From contig NZ_JABEPE010000012.1 in the NCBI RefSeq assembly GCF_026788005.1, positions 62,001-126,000 on the forward strand: DNA of 64,000 nucleotides. The letters are read 5' to 3'. Below the pieces are notes generated by a model that was given only the letters and a program-made list of their open reading frames with translations, did no database searches and was not told where the DNA came from. Both the position numbers and the translations under genes were made by a program. Source of the DNA: Alteromonas sp. a30 (GTDB lineage: Bacteria; Pseudomonadota; Gammaproteobacteria; Enterobacterales; Alteromonadaceae). How positions within the stretch are numbered: the first letter of the stretch is position 1; the number at the start of each line of letters is the position of its first letter. Of this stretch, positions 46,735 through 56,171 are shown one piece after another.

Positions 46735-47364
46735 TCAGAAGAAGTTATCGGTATCGTAATAAACCCCATCGCTGCCAACAATAAATTCAATTTGGTTTGG
46801 ATTTCCAATTCCGCCCACAAAGAAATCTTCAATAATCGCTCCGGTATTGATAAAGCCATCGGCAACATCATCATTACTGGTAACATGTAAATTATCACCA
46901 ATTCGGTATAAAAATAACTCTGCTCCCGCAACATCTATCATTTGCAGAGTATCTTCTCCACCACCAAAGCCTGGATTGGCCGCAGCGGAAAGATCATCGT
47001 TTATGGTGTCAAAACCAATATTACTTTCAGATGAATAATAAAGATCGTCTTCTGTACCGCCAAATAATCTGTCATCGCCTGGCCCCCCGTACAGTGTATC
47101 TTTACCTTGTCCTCCAACAAGTAAGTCGTCTCCAGCACTACCTAGGAGCAGATCATTGCCATTCTCACCAAGTAGGATGTCATTATTTCCTTTCCCATCC
47201 AGCTGATCATTTCCGTTTCCACCAAAAATGTAATCAACATATTGGTTACCAGAGACGATATCATCTCCACCTAAAGCATAAATACTATTTGCAGTCTCAC
47301 CGCCTGTCGGAATCAAGCTAGAAGTGTATACATCATTCCCAGATGTCAAAGTATCAGAAGCCAT
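46735..47364 (-). CDS. RTX-repeat calcium-binding protein, probable type I secretion substrate
   Basis: A 209-residue protein without N-terminal signal. Residues about 31-107 hold seven or eight nonapeptide repeats of the GGxGxDxUx type (GGNGNDQLDGKGN, GENGNDLLLGSAGDD, GGQGKDTLYGGPGDDRLFGG), which fold as a Ca2+ beta-roll. A C-terminal domain of about 90 residues ends in YYDTDNFF, compatible with an uncleaved type I secretion signal. No enzymatic domain is present, so it may be a structural or adhesive protein or a small effector. Divergent from the T1SS-like ABC gene 154 nt away. Confidence 0.82.
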   Translation of the reverse strand: MASDTLTSGNDVYTSSLIPTGGETANSIYALGGDDIVSGNQYVDYIFGGNGNDQLDGKGNNDILLGENGNDLLLGSAGDDLLVGGQGKDTLYGGPGDDRLFGGTEDDLYYSSESNIGFDTINDDLSAAANPGFGGGEDTLQMIDVAGAELFLYRIGDNLHVTSNDDVADGFINTGAIIEDFFVGGIGNPNQIEFIVGSDGVYYDTDNFF

Positions 47365-47518
47365 AAATACTCCATTATAAAAATTAAATTACCAAATAAA
47401 TAATCCAACGTAAAACTAAATCGCCTGAATTAAAAAACATATTTACACGAATTAAAGATTTAGTTCAAACTATTAAACAGTTCAATAAAGCCGAATAAAA
47501 CAACTTAAAGCTACCCGA

Positions 47519-49177
47519 ATGGAAAAATATAATCCAAGAAAAAAAAGTCTTATAAATCTTATTTACCAGAACAAGATTTTAATCATAAAACTTATATCAA
47601 TAAGCTTAATCATTAACTTACTCGCACTGACACCATCACTTTATATCATTGAAATATATAGATTATCTTTATCTGTAGACAATATTGAGAGTATCATAGG
47701 AGTAACATTTATCGCATTAGTATCGATTAATTTAATGGCAAGAATAGAAGATTATCGAGCATCTATTTTCAATGATCACATAAGCAAAAAAATACCCTCT
47801 AAAACAAATTTATTCACCCAAAAAAAGAACATCAATATAAGTAAAAACCAGTTTATTAACGACGTAAGATCTTTATGGAGTTTCTCTAGAAGCCAAATAA
47901 CAACATCTTTTTTTGATTTGCCATTTATACCGATATACCTTTTTGCTTTAACCTTTCTTCATCCCCTCTTTGGAATCACTACTGTATTAACATTAGCAAT
48001 ACTAATTTCGGTCCCTTTTAAAGTAAGCGACCAATCCCATCAAAACAGTCTAAAAACAAACCAACATGAAAAGTCACTTTATGACCTACTTCACTCCATT
48101 GAAAACACAAGTAATAAGATAACCAGCAAAAAATTAAACTTAGGTAGAAACGCTGTTTGGAAACAAAGAGTAGAAAACGTATTTAATAGCACAAATAAGG
48201 AAACTCATTACTTGGCAAGAACCAACAAAGCTCTTAAATATGTCCGAGGAAGCAGCCAAATTATTTTTTTAGCCTGTGGAGGGTGCTTAATCTTCTCAAA
48301 ACACATTGACCCTATTGTTTTAATTGCTGCAACAATTTTATTTAACAAGGCACTCTCACCAATCGATACGCTTACACTGTCATGGGGGGTAGTGCGCAAT
48401 ATGTTAGGTAAAACATGGAGGTTAGAAGCAGAGCTAAATCCTCAGAATAAATCTAGTTATGCTTGTAAAGTAGACCTCTCCATCAAAACAGTTGAAATTA
48501 GAGAACTTACGTTCAATAAATTACATCAAGTCAGCGTTCTTTTTGAAGAAGGGAAGGCTACTGGGATAATAGGCTCATCTGGGGCTGGGAAAAGTCTATT
48601 GTGCCGTATCCTAAGCGGTGTACAACCTTTACCCACAGAAAACCTATTCTTAAACGGAGATAAAGCTGAATGTTACTCACAACTCTCTGACAACACCTGT
48701 TACGTCCCTCAACAAGTCAGCCTTATTTCTGGCACTGTGATTGAAAATATTACCAATTTTGGGAAAGTAAAACCTCAGCAAGCCATCAATATTGCTATTA
48801 AATTAGGAATCCACCAAGAAATTATGAGCTTACCCCAAGCTTACGCAACCAATATTGATGAAAACAAACATTTAATTTCAACCAATTTAAAAACCCTTAT
48901 CGCGCTTGCCACAGCCGTGATAGATCCCCCAAAAATTCTTATCTTTGATAATATTGTTTCGTCACTTGACGAGGTTGGCGAAAAGCGCTTTTACTCCTTA
49001 ATAAATGAGCTAAAAAAAGCAGGTCATATTGTAATTGTCACATCCTACAAAAAGACCTTGTTAGCTAACATGGATACTGTTGTTGTATTAAACCTCGGTA
49101 AAATAACACTTCAAGGAGAGTTCAATGCTGTTGTCAGTAAACTAAAGCAAAGCAAGTCACTGAACACTGTTGGTTGA
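47519..49177 (+). CDS. PrtD-like type I secretion ABC protein with degenerate ATPase motifs
   Basis: A 552-residue membrane ABC protein. The transmembrane part (about 20-300) includes FFDLPFIPIYLFALTFLHPLFG, the hallmark of PrtD/LapB exporters. Walker A (GSSGAGKS, 352-359) and Q-loop (YVPQQVSLISGTVIENI) are intact. The rest is eroded: signature LSGGQ is replaced by ISTNL (453-457), Walker B is IFDN with the catalytic Glu replaced by N478, and the H-loop His is replaced by Ser/Tyr (VTSYKK, 507-512). Hydrolysis by a homodimer seems unlikely. The gene is strikingly AT-rich. No adaptor (HlyD-like) gene is adjacent. Confidence 0.82.
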   Translation: MEKYNPRKKSLINLIYQNKILIIKLISISLIINLLALTPSLYIIEIYRLSLSVDNIESIIGVTFIALVSINLMARIEDYRASIFNDHISKKIPSKTNLFTQKKNINISKNQFINDVRSLWSFSRSQITTSFFDLPFIPIYLFALTFLHPLFGITTVLTLAILISVPFKVSDQSHQNSLKTNQHEKSLYDLLHSIENTSNKITSKKLNLGRNAVWKQRVENVFNSTNKETHYLARTNKALKYVRGSSQIIFLACGGCLIFSKHIDPIVLIAATILFNKALSPIDTLTLSWGVVRNMLGKTWRLEAELNPQNKSSYACKVDLSIKTVEIRELTFNKLHQVSVLFEEGKATGIIGSSGAGKSLLCRILSGVQPLPTENLFLNGDKAECYSQLSDNTCYVPQQVSLISGTVIENITNFGKVKPQQAINIAIKLGIHQEIMSLPQAYATNIDENKHLISTNLKTLIALATAVIDPPKILIFDNIVSSLDEVGEKRFYSLINELKKAGHIVIVTSYKKTLLANMDTVVVLNLGKITLQGEFNAVVSKLKQSKSLNTVG

Positions 49178-49232
49178 GCCCTTAATTACTTGCTAAAATT
49201 CTCAGCAATTTATTCCAACGCAGCGATACTTG

Positions 49233-50309
49233 ATGCAACAACTTTTACCTGAATGGGCTGAACAAGAGGCTATTCTGCTTGCTTGGCCAGACATGAGCAC
49301 CGATTGGGCTCCTTGGCTTGATGAGGTTAGGCAGACCTACCTTTCGCTTATCAGCGAGATTAACGCGGCTGATGTGCCTGTTATCATTTTGATGCAGCCG
49401 TATGTTATAGAGGAAGCGCAATCTCTTATTAACAAGTGGAATCAATCTAAACCCGTTCAGGTGACGCAACTACTCATTCTTCCCGCTGACTATAACGACA
49501 CTTGGTTTCGTGATTTTGGTTTTTTAACTTGTGCAACTGACAGTGGCAACCGCGCACTGGATTTTGATTTCAACGGGTGGGGCAACAAATTTGATGCCTC
49601 GTTAGATACGCAAGTGACGGCTCGTTATTTTGCCTCGTTATTGCAGCACGAGCCGATAAAGGTCAACTTTACATTAGAGGGTGGCGCACTAGAAATCGAC
49701 GCCAATGGGCATTTATTGTCAACCCAACTGTGTTTGTCTAACCCGGAACGCAATGGTAATTGGGATGCGGAAAAGCATTTATCAATCTTCACCGAGCATC
49801 TTGGTGCGACAAAAATCAGCATTTTGCAACACGGGCATTTGGAAGGCGATGATACTGATGGTCACATAGATACATTGGTACGCTTCACACCGAATAACAG
49901 CGTGGTAGTGCAATCCTGCTCTAATCGTCCCGAAGACAGTCACTTTGCGGGGTTAAAAGCCTTGGTTGAAGAATGTCAGCTTCGCATTAAACCTGAGCAT
50001 ATTTTTGAACTGCCATTACCTTCAATTTTTAATGACGATAAAGAACGACTCCCTGCTTCATATGCGAACTTTCTGATCTGCAATCAGCATATTTTTGCGC
50101 CCATTTACCAAGAAAGCGAGGATAAAACCGCCATTGATACACTTAAAAAAGCCTATCCTAACTTTCGTATTGTTCCCATTAATTGTCGCTCTTTAGTACA
50201 ACAATTCGGCAGTTTACACTGCATTACAATGCAAGTACCCTGCAACACCTTAAAATCTGAGGTCATCACTCTCGCTAAATCTGGAATACGCATTTATGAG
50301 CAAGCTTAA
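49233..50309 (+). CDS. aguA: Agmatine deiminase AguA
   Basis: Converts agmatine to N-carbamoylputrescine and ammonia. 358 residues of the pentein fold: MQQLLPEWAEQEAILLAWP, DTWFRDFGF, EGGALEID, GHLEGDDTDGHIDTLVRF, and catalytic C330 in GSLHCITMQVP. The ATG at 49233 is preferred over the adjacent in-frame TTG. Its stop overlaps the start of aguB by 14 nt, and the two complete an agmatine-to-putrescine route. Confidence 0.93.
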   Translation: MQQLLPEWAEQEAILLAWPDMSTDWAPWLDEVRQTYLSLISEINAADVPVIILMQPYVIEEAQSLINKWNQSKPVQVTQLLILPADYNDTWFRDFGFLTCATDSGNRALDFDFNGWGNKFDASLDTQVTARYFASLLQHEPIKVNFTLEGGALEIDANGHLLSTQLCLSNPERNGNWDAEKHLSIFTEHLGATKISILQHGHLEGDDTDGHIDTLVRFTPNNSVVVQSCSNRPEDSHFAGLKALVEECQLRIKPEHIFELPLPSIFNDDKERLPASYANFLICNQHIFAPIYQESEDKTAIDTLKKAYPNFRIVPINCRSLVQQFGSLHCITMQVPCNTLKSEVITLAKSGIRIYEQA

Positions 50310-51183
50310 AATAGGTTTGGTGCAACAAGCGGTTGCCAACAACGACAAACAAATAAGCTGGGAACGCACAGCAAAAGAAGTGACAGCGCTTGCACAACAA
50401 GGTTGTCAATTAGTGATGCTACAAGAGCTCCACAGCACCTTATATTTCTGTCAGGAAGAAAATACTGACTATTTTGATTTAGCCGAACCCATTCCCGGCC
50501 CAGCAACAGACTTTTTCGGTCATTTGGCAGAATCGCTCGATATTGTATTAGTCACCTCTTTGTTTGAAAAACGCAGCGCAGGTTTATATCACAATACGGC
50601 GGTTGTATTTGATGGCGATAAAGGCATGGTCGGAAAATACCGTAAAATGCACATTCCTGATGATCCCGGGTTTTATGAAAAGTTTTATTTTACGCCCGGA
50701 GACATGGGTTTTGAGCCTATCCAAACAAGTGTGGGGAAACTCGGGCTACTTGTGTGCTGGGACCAGTGGTATCCAGAGGCGGCTCGCTTAATGGCCATGG
50801 CTGGCGCAGAAATACTGCTTTATCCAACCGCTATTGGCTGGGATAAAACCGATACGCCAGAAGAGCAAAAGCGCCAGCATGATGCATGGTTTACCATTCA
50901 GCGGGCTCACGCCGTTGCAAACTCATTGCCTGTTATTGTGGCCAACCGCACGGGCTTTGAAGCATCGCCACAGGCTGGCGAACCGGGTATTGAGTTCTGG
51001 GGACAAAGCTTTATCGCGGGGCCACAAGGGGAAGTATTAGCGTTGGCCGCTTCTGATAAAGAAGAAAACTTAATGGTAGAACTCGACATGGCACGATGCG
51101 AATCCGTTCGTCGCATCTGGCCTTATTTCCGAGATCGCCGCATCGACGCTTACGACGATCTGCTAAAGCGCTGGCGAGATTAG
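50296..51183 (+). CDS. aguB: N-carbamoylputrescine amidase AguB
   Basis: Nitrilase-superfamily enzyme, 295 residues, releasing putrescine, CO2 and ammonia from N-carbamoylputrescine. The triad is E44 (MLQELH), K117 (KYRKMHIPDDPGFYEKFYF) and C154 (LVCWDQWYPEAARL). Overlaps aguA by 14 nt, consistent with translational coupling. Confidence 0.94.
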   Translation: MSKLKIGLVQQAVANNDKQISWERTAKEVTALAQQGCQLVMLQELHSTLYFCQEENTDYFDLAEPIPGPATDFFGHLAESLDIVLVTSLFEKRSAGLYHNTAVVFDGDKGMVGKYRKMHIPDDPGFYEKFYFTPGDMGFEPIQTSVGKLGLLVCWDQWYPEAARLMAMAGAEILLYPTAIGWDKTDTPEEQKRQHDAWFTIQRAHAVANSLPVIVANRTGFEASPQAGEPGIEFWGQSFIAGPQGEVLALAASDKEENLMVELDMARCESVRRIWPYFRDRRIDAYDDLLKRWRD

Positions 51184-51319
51184 CTCAATTCCAAGCGCCT
51201 GAGCATTTTGTTATTCTTACACATTTCCTATAGTTATCGAGCCTGAATTCGGTTGTAATACAGGCTCAAAATTCGGGTGCTAAGCATTCAATTCTTCACA
51301 CATTCAGCAGGTAACAAAC

Positions 51320-52666
51320 ATGCGATTAACCTCTTTGAGATCCTGTTTATTATGGCTGTTAGCGAGTATGTATATACCCTGTGCGCTAGCCATATCGGAA
51401 AAGGACGTCAACACTTTTACACTTAAAAATGACATGAAATTTTTGGTGATGGAAGATGATTCTATCCCCAATGCAACGCTATATATTTTCTGGAAAGTAG
51501 GGTCGCGTAACGAAGCCCCCGGCACGACAGGGATCGCTCATTTTTTTGAACACATGATGTTTAATGGCGCTAAAAAATACGGCCCCAAAATGTTCGATAA
51601 AGTGATGGAAGCCAATGGAGGCTCCAACAACGCTTACACCTCGGAAAACATTACCGCTTATATGGAGTGGTTTCCTGCGGATAAACTAGAAGTGATGTTC
51701 GATTTAGAGGCTGACCGTATTGCTCACTTAGACATTGCCTCAAACACCGTTGAAAGCGAACGAGGAGTAGTGACGTCGGAGCGCATTACCGGTTTAGAAA
51801 ACTCTAACTTTCGCACCATCGCAGAAGAAGTAAAAAATGCAGCTTTCAGAGCGCATCCTTATAGCTGGCCTGTTATTGGTCATGCATCCGATATCGCCAA
51901 CTGGTCTTTAGAAGATTTAAAGTCCTTCCACAAAACCTACTATGCGCCTAATAATGCAGTGGCAGTTGTGATTGGGGCAGTCAAAACAAGCAAAGTAAAA
52001 GCACTCGCCAAGCAATACTTTGAGCCAATCCCCAAACAACCTGCTCCCAAAGAAATCCATACTGTGGAACCAGAACAAAAAGGTGAACGTCGCGTTTATG
52101 TACAGAAAGATTCTGCCACTTCACCCAACATTTTAATGGGCTACCATATTCCAGCCAATACCCATGAAGACCGTTATGCACTTGATTTGCTATCGGACAT
52201 TCTTACCTCAGGCAATCGTTCTCGTCTAAAAGACGCACTTATTTTCGAACAAAAAGTGGCTAACAGCTTGTTCTCTTATTTGCCCAATAGCTTCGATCCA
52301 AACCTATTTTATGTATACGCCGTGGCGAGCCAATCAACCGATGCGGCAACACTTGAGAAATCGTTATTGAAAGAGATTTATCGCATCCAAAAAGAAGGGG
52401 TTACTGAAGCTGAACTACAACGCGTTAAGAATCAAAAAGAAGTCGACTTCTATCGCCAAATTGCCACCATCAGTGACCGCGCCAATTTACTAGGCTCATT
52501 TGAAGTGTTTTATGGCGATTACAAAGCCTTATTCACTGCCCCAGAAGCTTATGCCAAGGTCACAACGGAAGATATTCAACGCGTTGCTCAAACCTATTTA
52601 ACCAAAAAGAATCGCACCGTTGGCGTTTTAGATTCTCAGGAGGACAAAGATGAAATCGCGCTTTAA
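51320..52666 (+). CDS. M16-family zinc peptidase, catalytic subunit
   Basis: Exported insulinase/processing-peptidase-like protease, 448 residues. After an N-terminal signal (cut near CALA), the zinc motif H74-x2-E77-H78 appears in GIAHFFEHMMFNGAKKYG, with the third ligand a Glu in the VESERGVVTSE stretch (E147 or E154). GSNNAYTSENITAYMEWFP is typical. It overlaps the next M16 gene, and such pairs form heterodimers of one catalytic and one non-catalytic subunit. Confidence 0.92.
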   Translation: MRLTSLRSCLLWLLASMYIPCALAISEKDVNTFTLKNDMKFLVMEDDSIPNATLYIFWKVGSRNEAPGTTGIAHFFEHMMFNGAKKYGPKMFDKVMEANGGSNNAYTSENITAYMEWFPADKLEVMFDLEADRIAHLDIASNTVESERGVVTSERITGLENSNFRTIAEEVKNAAFRAHPYSWPVIGHASDIANWSLEDLKSFHKTYYAPNNAVAVVIGAVKTSKVKALAKQYFEPIPKQPAPKEIHTVEPEQKGERRVYVQKDSATSPNILMGYHIPANTHEDRYALDLLSDILTSGNRSRLKDALIFEQKVANSLFSYLPNSFDPNLFYVYAVASQSTDAATLEKSLLKEIYRIQKEGVTEAELQRVKNQKEVDFYRQIATISDRANLLGSFEVFYGDYKALFTAPEAYAKVTTEDIQRVAQTYLTKKNRTVGVLDSQEDKDEIAL

Positions 52667-54080
52667 CTGGTCACTTTCTTCTACGGTATTCACCCTTATC
52701 ATGCTGGCTTGGAGCCACATGATATTCGCTCAAAGCCGCTTTACTTTACCAGACTACGACACCGTGACGTTGAATAATGGTATTAAAGTCTATTTGATGG
52801 AACAACACGAAGTCCCCATGCTCGACATTAACATTGTGGTCAGCAGTGGCGCAGTGTCAGACTCTAAGTTGGCAGGTGAGGCGCAAGCTACCGCGCAAAG
52901 TTTGTTGTTAGGAACAAAATCGTTAACACGCGAGCAGTTAGAAGAAACCTTTGAATCGGTTGGAGCGGATGTGGACGCTCAAGCGTCAATGGAATACAGC
53001 GTAATAAGTGCCTCCTTTTTAGCTAAAGATGATCAACAAATACTGCCCATTCTCGCGAGTATGTTACAACATCCCCGCTTTGATGAAGACGAGTTTAACG
53101 GTTTCAAACAACGTCATATCGACTCTCTCAAGCAACTAAAAGAAAGCCCTCGTAATGTGTCGACTCACTACTTTAAGCAGTTAGTCATGCACGGTCATCC
53201 GTATCAAAATATTATTGATGGCACACAAAACAGTATCGAATCTATGACACTGGAACATGTGGCACGCTTTTACCGGAAACACTATGCTCCACAAAACACT
53301 GCAATCATCGCAGTAGGGGACTTTTCTTCTGACGCTATGTTGAAAAAGCTAAATGCGCAATTTGGTCAATGGCAAAATGACGACTTTGAGACTTCTAATA
53401 TTGATGAGGAGTTAGCTAATGTCCCCAAAGCACCTTCTGAGGCTAAAGTGCTACTTGTGAATAAGTCGGATTCGCGCCAGAGCACTTTTGTGATTGGCGG
53501 GGTAGGTATTCCACGTAAGAATCCCGATTATGTTTCTTTACAGGTACTCAACACGATTTTAGGCGGCCGCTTTACCTCTTGGTTAAACAGTGAATTGCGG
53601 GTGAATTCTGGTCTCACTTATGGCGCTCGAAGCCAGTTTTCCTACTATAAACATACGGGCTTGTTTTATCTTTCCTCGTTTACCAAAGTCGAATCCACGG
53701 AAAAAGCGCTCGATTTAGCGCTACAAACATACGCCAGACTTTGGGAAAAGGGTATCGATAAGGCTACACTCGACTCAGCTAAAGCCTATGTAAAAGGTCA
53801 ATTCCCACCGAATTACGAAACATCCAGCCAACTTGCTCGTTTGCTACGCAGTATGCATATCTATGGTTTCGATGAGAGTTACATCAATCAATTTCAAGCT
53901 AATGTCGATTCGCTAACGGTAGAGAAAGCCGCAAAACTTGTCGCCCAATACTTCCCCAAAGATCATTTACAAATGTTGGTGATTGGTAAAGCGGATGAAA
54001 TCCGTGATGTGGTGAAGAAATATGGCAAAGTGATTGAAGTCGATATAAGCACACCCGGGTTTTCTATTCCCTCGCACTAA
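52650..54080 (+). CDS. M16-family peptidase-like protein, non-catalytic subunit
   Basis: A 476-residue exported partner with signal peptide ending SHMIFA. The zinc motif is missing: the matching site reads AGEAQATAQSLLLGT. The C-terminal substrate-binding R/Y motif is present (GGRFTSWLNSELRVNSGLTYGARS). Its start overlaps the upstream M16 gene by 17 nt and has GGAGG seven bases before it, which fixes the start. Confidence 0.9.
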   Translation: MKSRFNWSLSSTVFTLIMLAWSHMIFAQSRFTLPDYDTVTLNNGIKVYLMEQHEVPMLDINIVVSSGAVSDSKLAGEAQATAQSLLLGTKSLTREQLEETFESVGADVDAQASMEYSVISASFLAKDDQQILPILASMLQHPRFDEDEFNGFKQRHIDSLKQLKESPRNVSTHYFKQLVMHGHPYQNIIDGTQNSIESMTLEHVARFYRKHYAPQNTAIIAVGDFSSDAMLKKLNAQFGQWQNDDFETSNIDEELANVPKAPSEAKVLLVNKSDSRQSTFVIGGVGIPRKNPDYVSLQVLNTILGGRFTSWLNSELRVNSGLTYGARSQFSYYKHTGLFYLSSFTKVESTEKALDLALQTYARLWEKGIDKATLDSAKAYVKGQFPPNYETSSQLARLLRSMHIYGFDESYINQFQANVDSLTVEKAAKLVAQYFPKDHLQMLVIGKADEIRDVVKKYGKVIEVDISTPGFSIPSH

Positions 54081-54087
54081 CTCAAAT

Positions 54088-54123
54088 GCTCACTGCAACA
54101 CTTAGCAGTGAGCTTTCTTTTCT
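54088..54123 (+). terminator. Rho-independent terminator of M16 operon
   Basis: Perfect 9-bp stem GCTCACTGC / GCAGTGAGC with an 8-nt loop, followed by TTTCTTTTCT. Confidence 0.85.
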
Positions 54124-54134
54124 ATCTTCCAAAG

Positions 54135-55133
54135 TTAAATTACGCGCTTCAGAAGCGGAATGTGACTAATTAAGTAAACAACCAACGTTGAAACCAGCGC
54201 CACAACGACTGAAAGAACCGGAATGGAAATCAATGGATGGGCATCACTTAAGTGAAATGCGCTGCTTTGTAGCGTTTCCAAAAAAATGGGGTGAATCAAA
54301 TAAATCCCCAAGGTTAACAACGATAATTTTCGGCAAAATCCAGCATTTATCATTGGCTTATCCCATGACTTAAGTAAGTACATTAAGCTAATCGACATGG
54401 GTATAACGCTAATACTGACATATCCATAAAAATAGTATCCAAATGCTTCTTTTGTTTCTAATGCAAGCAGATAGCAACCGACACAGGTGAAAACACCTGT
54501 CCCTAAAAAAACCAGCCAGAGTAAGCCTTGAGCGGGTTTTCGTTTATCATTTCGAATGTAATAGCCAAGGAAAAAATAAGGGATGTATTGTAAAAACCAA
54601 TTGAAAAACCACCGGCTACTCCCATCCACAAACACGTCGGCGGCAAAATTTAACGCGGATAAAACGAACAGTGCAGCAGTCAATACTCCTAATTCTGATT
54701 GAGAACTTTGCGCAACAACTTTACGAAAGAAAGGCGTGAACAAATATAAGATCACAATCATGTACAGGAACCACATATGATAATGAGGTTTACCGGACAC
54801 AATACGCTTGAGCATTCCTAAAACTGAAAGGCTTTCACCATTAAATATGGCCCAGCCCAAATAGAGAATAGACCAAAATACGATTGGAATGAGTATCTTA
54901 GAAAGTCGTTTAAAATAAAAACTCGATAAACTTTCTTGCTTGTTAGGGTCGAGCAATAGTGCCCCACTAATCATAACAAACACAGGAACGCACCAACGTA
55001 CCATAGAGTCCATGACATTACTGACCCACCAAGCGAAGGAACCAAAATCATTACTTGTTAATGGGCCTGCCGCAACATGCAGAATGAGTACAGCATAGAT
55101 TGCGATAATTCTAGCGTTATCCAACCAAAACAT
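54135..55133 (-). CDS. Membrane acyltransferase, acyltransferase-3 family
   Basis: A 332-residue integral membrane protein with about ten helices. The start FWLDNARIIAIYAVLILHVAAG carries the conserved Asp/Arg and catalytic His (H19), and VPVFVMISGALLL is the typical second motif. Such enzymes O-acylate sugars, peptidoglycan or lipids; the target is unknown. Stands downstream of the Dyp peroxidase on the same strand. Confidence 0.86.
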   Translation of the reverse strand: MFWLDNARIIAIYAVLILHVAAGPLTSNDFGSFAWWVSNVMDSMVRWCVPVFVMISGALLLDPNKQESLSSFYFKRLSKILIPIVFWSILYLGWAIFNGESLSVLGMLKRIVSGKPHYHMWFLYMIVILYLFTPFFRKVVAQSSQSELGVLTAALFVLSALNFAADVFVDGSSRWFFNWFLQYIPYFFLGYYIRNDKRKPAQGLLWLVFLGTGVFTCVGCYLLALETKEAFGYYFYGYVSISVIPMSISLMYLLKSWDKPMINAGFCRKLSLLTLGIYLIHPIFLETLQSSAFHLSDAHPLISIPVLSVVVALVSTLVVYLISHIPLLKRVI

Positions 55134-55201
55134 GAGCGTTCCTTCTTAGTTATCAGTCCAAGGCGTTTCAAGAAAATAGCCGCGTATTCTAAAGCGCTCT
55201 G

Positions 55202-56125
55202 TTACTGCTTTCCATTGCGTTTGATAAAATCGATTGAGGGAGCAAAAAAGGCGGCACCAGTTTCCGCCGTTGTGTAGTCGAGTAAATGATCATGGTGTCC
55301 ATGTCCATCACCCATCATCATGCTTCGCAACATTTTGGTAAAAGGCATGGGGCTTTTGCAACAGGAGACAAAGTACAATCCCTGCTCTTTCATATCCCCA
55401 TAAGGCATGCTTTGACGCAGAATTTCTAAACTATTTCCTTCATCATCCTTCAAGGAGGTGCGTTTAGTGTGTGCAAATGGCGCTTTCTCATTGGATTTAA
55501 ATTCAACATCGTCTTCCTTTGTTCTACCAAAGATTTGTTCCTGCTGTGCAACCGTTAATTTGTCCCATTTTTCCAGATTGTGTCGATAGCGCTGAACATG
55601 GATATAACTGCCTCCGACGAAGTCAGGATCGTCATCGCCCACAATGGCAACATCAAATTTATGCATTCCTCTTGGATTTTCTGTGCCATCAACGAAACCG
55701 GTAAGGTCTCGCCCATCTAAATAGCGGAAGCCTTTCACCTGTTCAACCAAATCAACGTGCGGACGAAGTAATTCGTATACATCCACGCCAATAGCGTGGC
55801 AAATATCGGCTCTATCTGCTCGAATTTGAATAAACAAATCGTAAGGGACAACAGGAGCATGGCGGTCATCGTAATGCATGTCGGGAAAAGGCGCTATTTC
55901 TTGCGGTAATAAACCAGGGTACAACTCCAACCAATAATTGCTGCCAACGGCAATAACACCAGAAACCATTGCTTCGTAATGTTCATTATCGTAATGCTGA
56001 AATATGTTTAATGCTTCCACCAGCTTTTTACGCATTGGTGCATCATGGTCTTCGAGCACATTAAACATAAGAAATAGCGCGTGTAAGTTAGGCTCTGCGC
56101 AGATGCCTTTTTGAGCTTGGGCCAT
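55202..56125 (-). CDS. Dyp-type heme peroxidase, YfeX-like
   Basis: Dye-decolorising peroxidase, 307 residues, cytosolic by lack of signal. GFVDGTENP carries the catalytic Asp (D146), H219 in PFAHTKRTSL is the likely proximal heme ligand, and R237 in ILRQSMPYG the distal Arg. The VGDDDPDFVGGSYIHVQRYRH-type stretch (here 163-181) is typical of the YfeX branch. A His-rich insert GDGHGHHDH near the C terminus is notable. Physiological substrate unknown. Confidence 0.92.
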   Translation of the reverse strand: MAQAQKGICAEPNLHALFLMFNVLEDHDAPMRKKLVEALNIFQHYDNEHYEAMVSGVIAVGSNYWLELYPGLLPQEIAPFPDMHYDDRHAPVVPYDLFIQIRADRADICHAIGVDVYELLRPHVDLVEQVKGFRYLDGRDLTGFVDGTENPRGMHKFDVAIVGDDDPDFVGGSYIHVQRYRHNLEKWDKLTVAQQEQIFGRTKEDDVEFKSNEKAPFAHTKRTSLKDDEGNSLEILRQSMPYGDMKEQGLYFVSCCKSPMPFTKMLRSMMMGDGHGHHDHLLDYTTAETGAAFFAPSIDFIKRNGKQ

Positions 56126-56171
56126 GAAAAAATGTCACTTCTCAGGGAGTTAGTACCATACAGGGTACTGT

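Noticed and set aside
46800-47270. Periodic repeats that might suggest a CRISPR array
   Set aside because: They encode the RTX glycine-aspartate nonapeptides in frame; repeats are short, diverged and without spacers.
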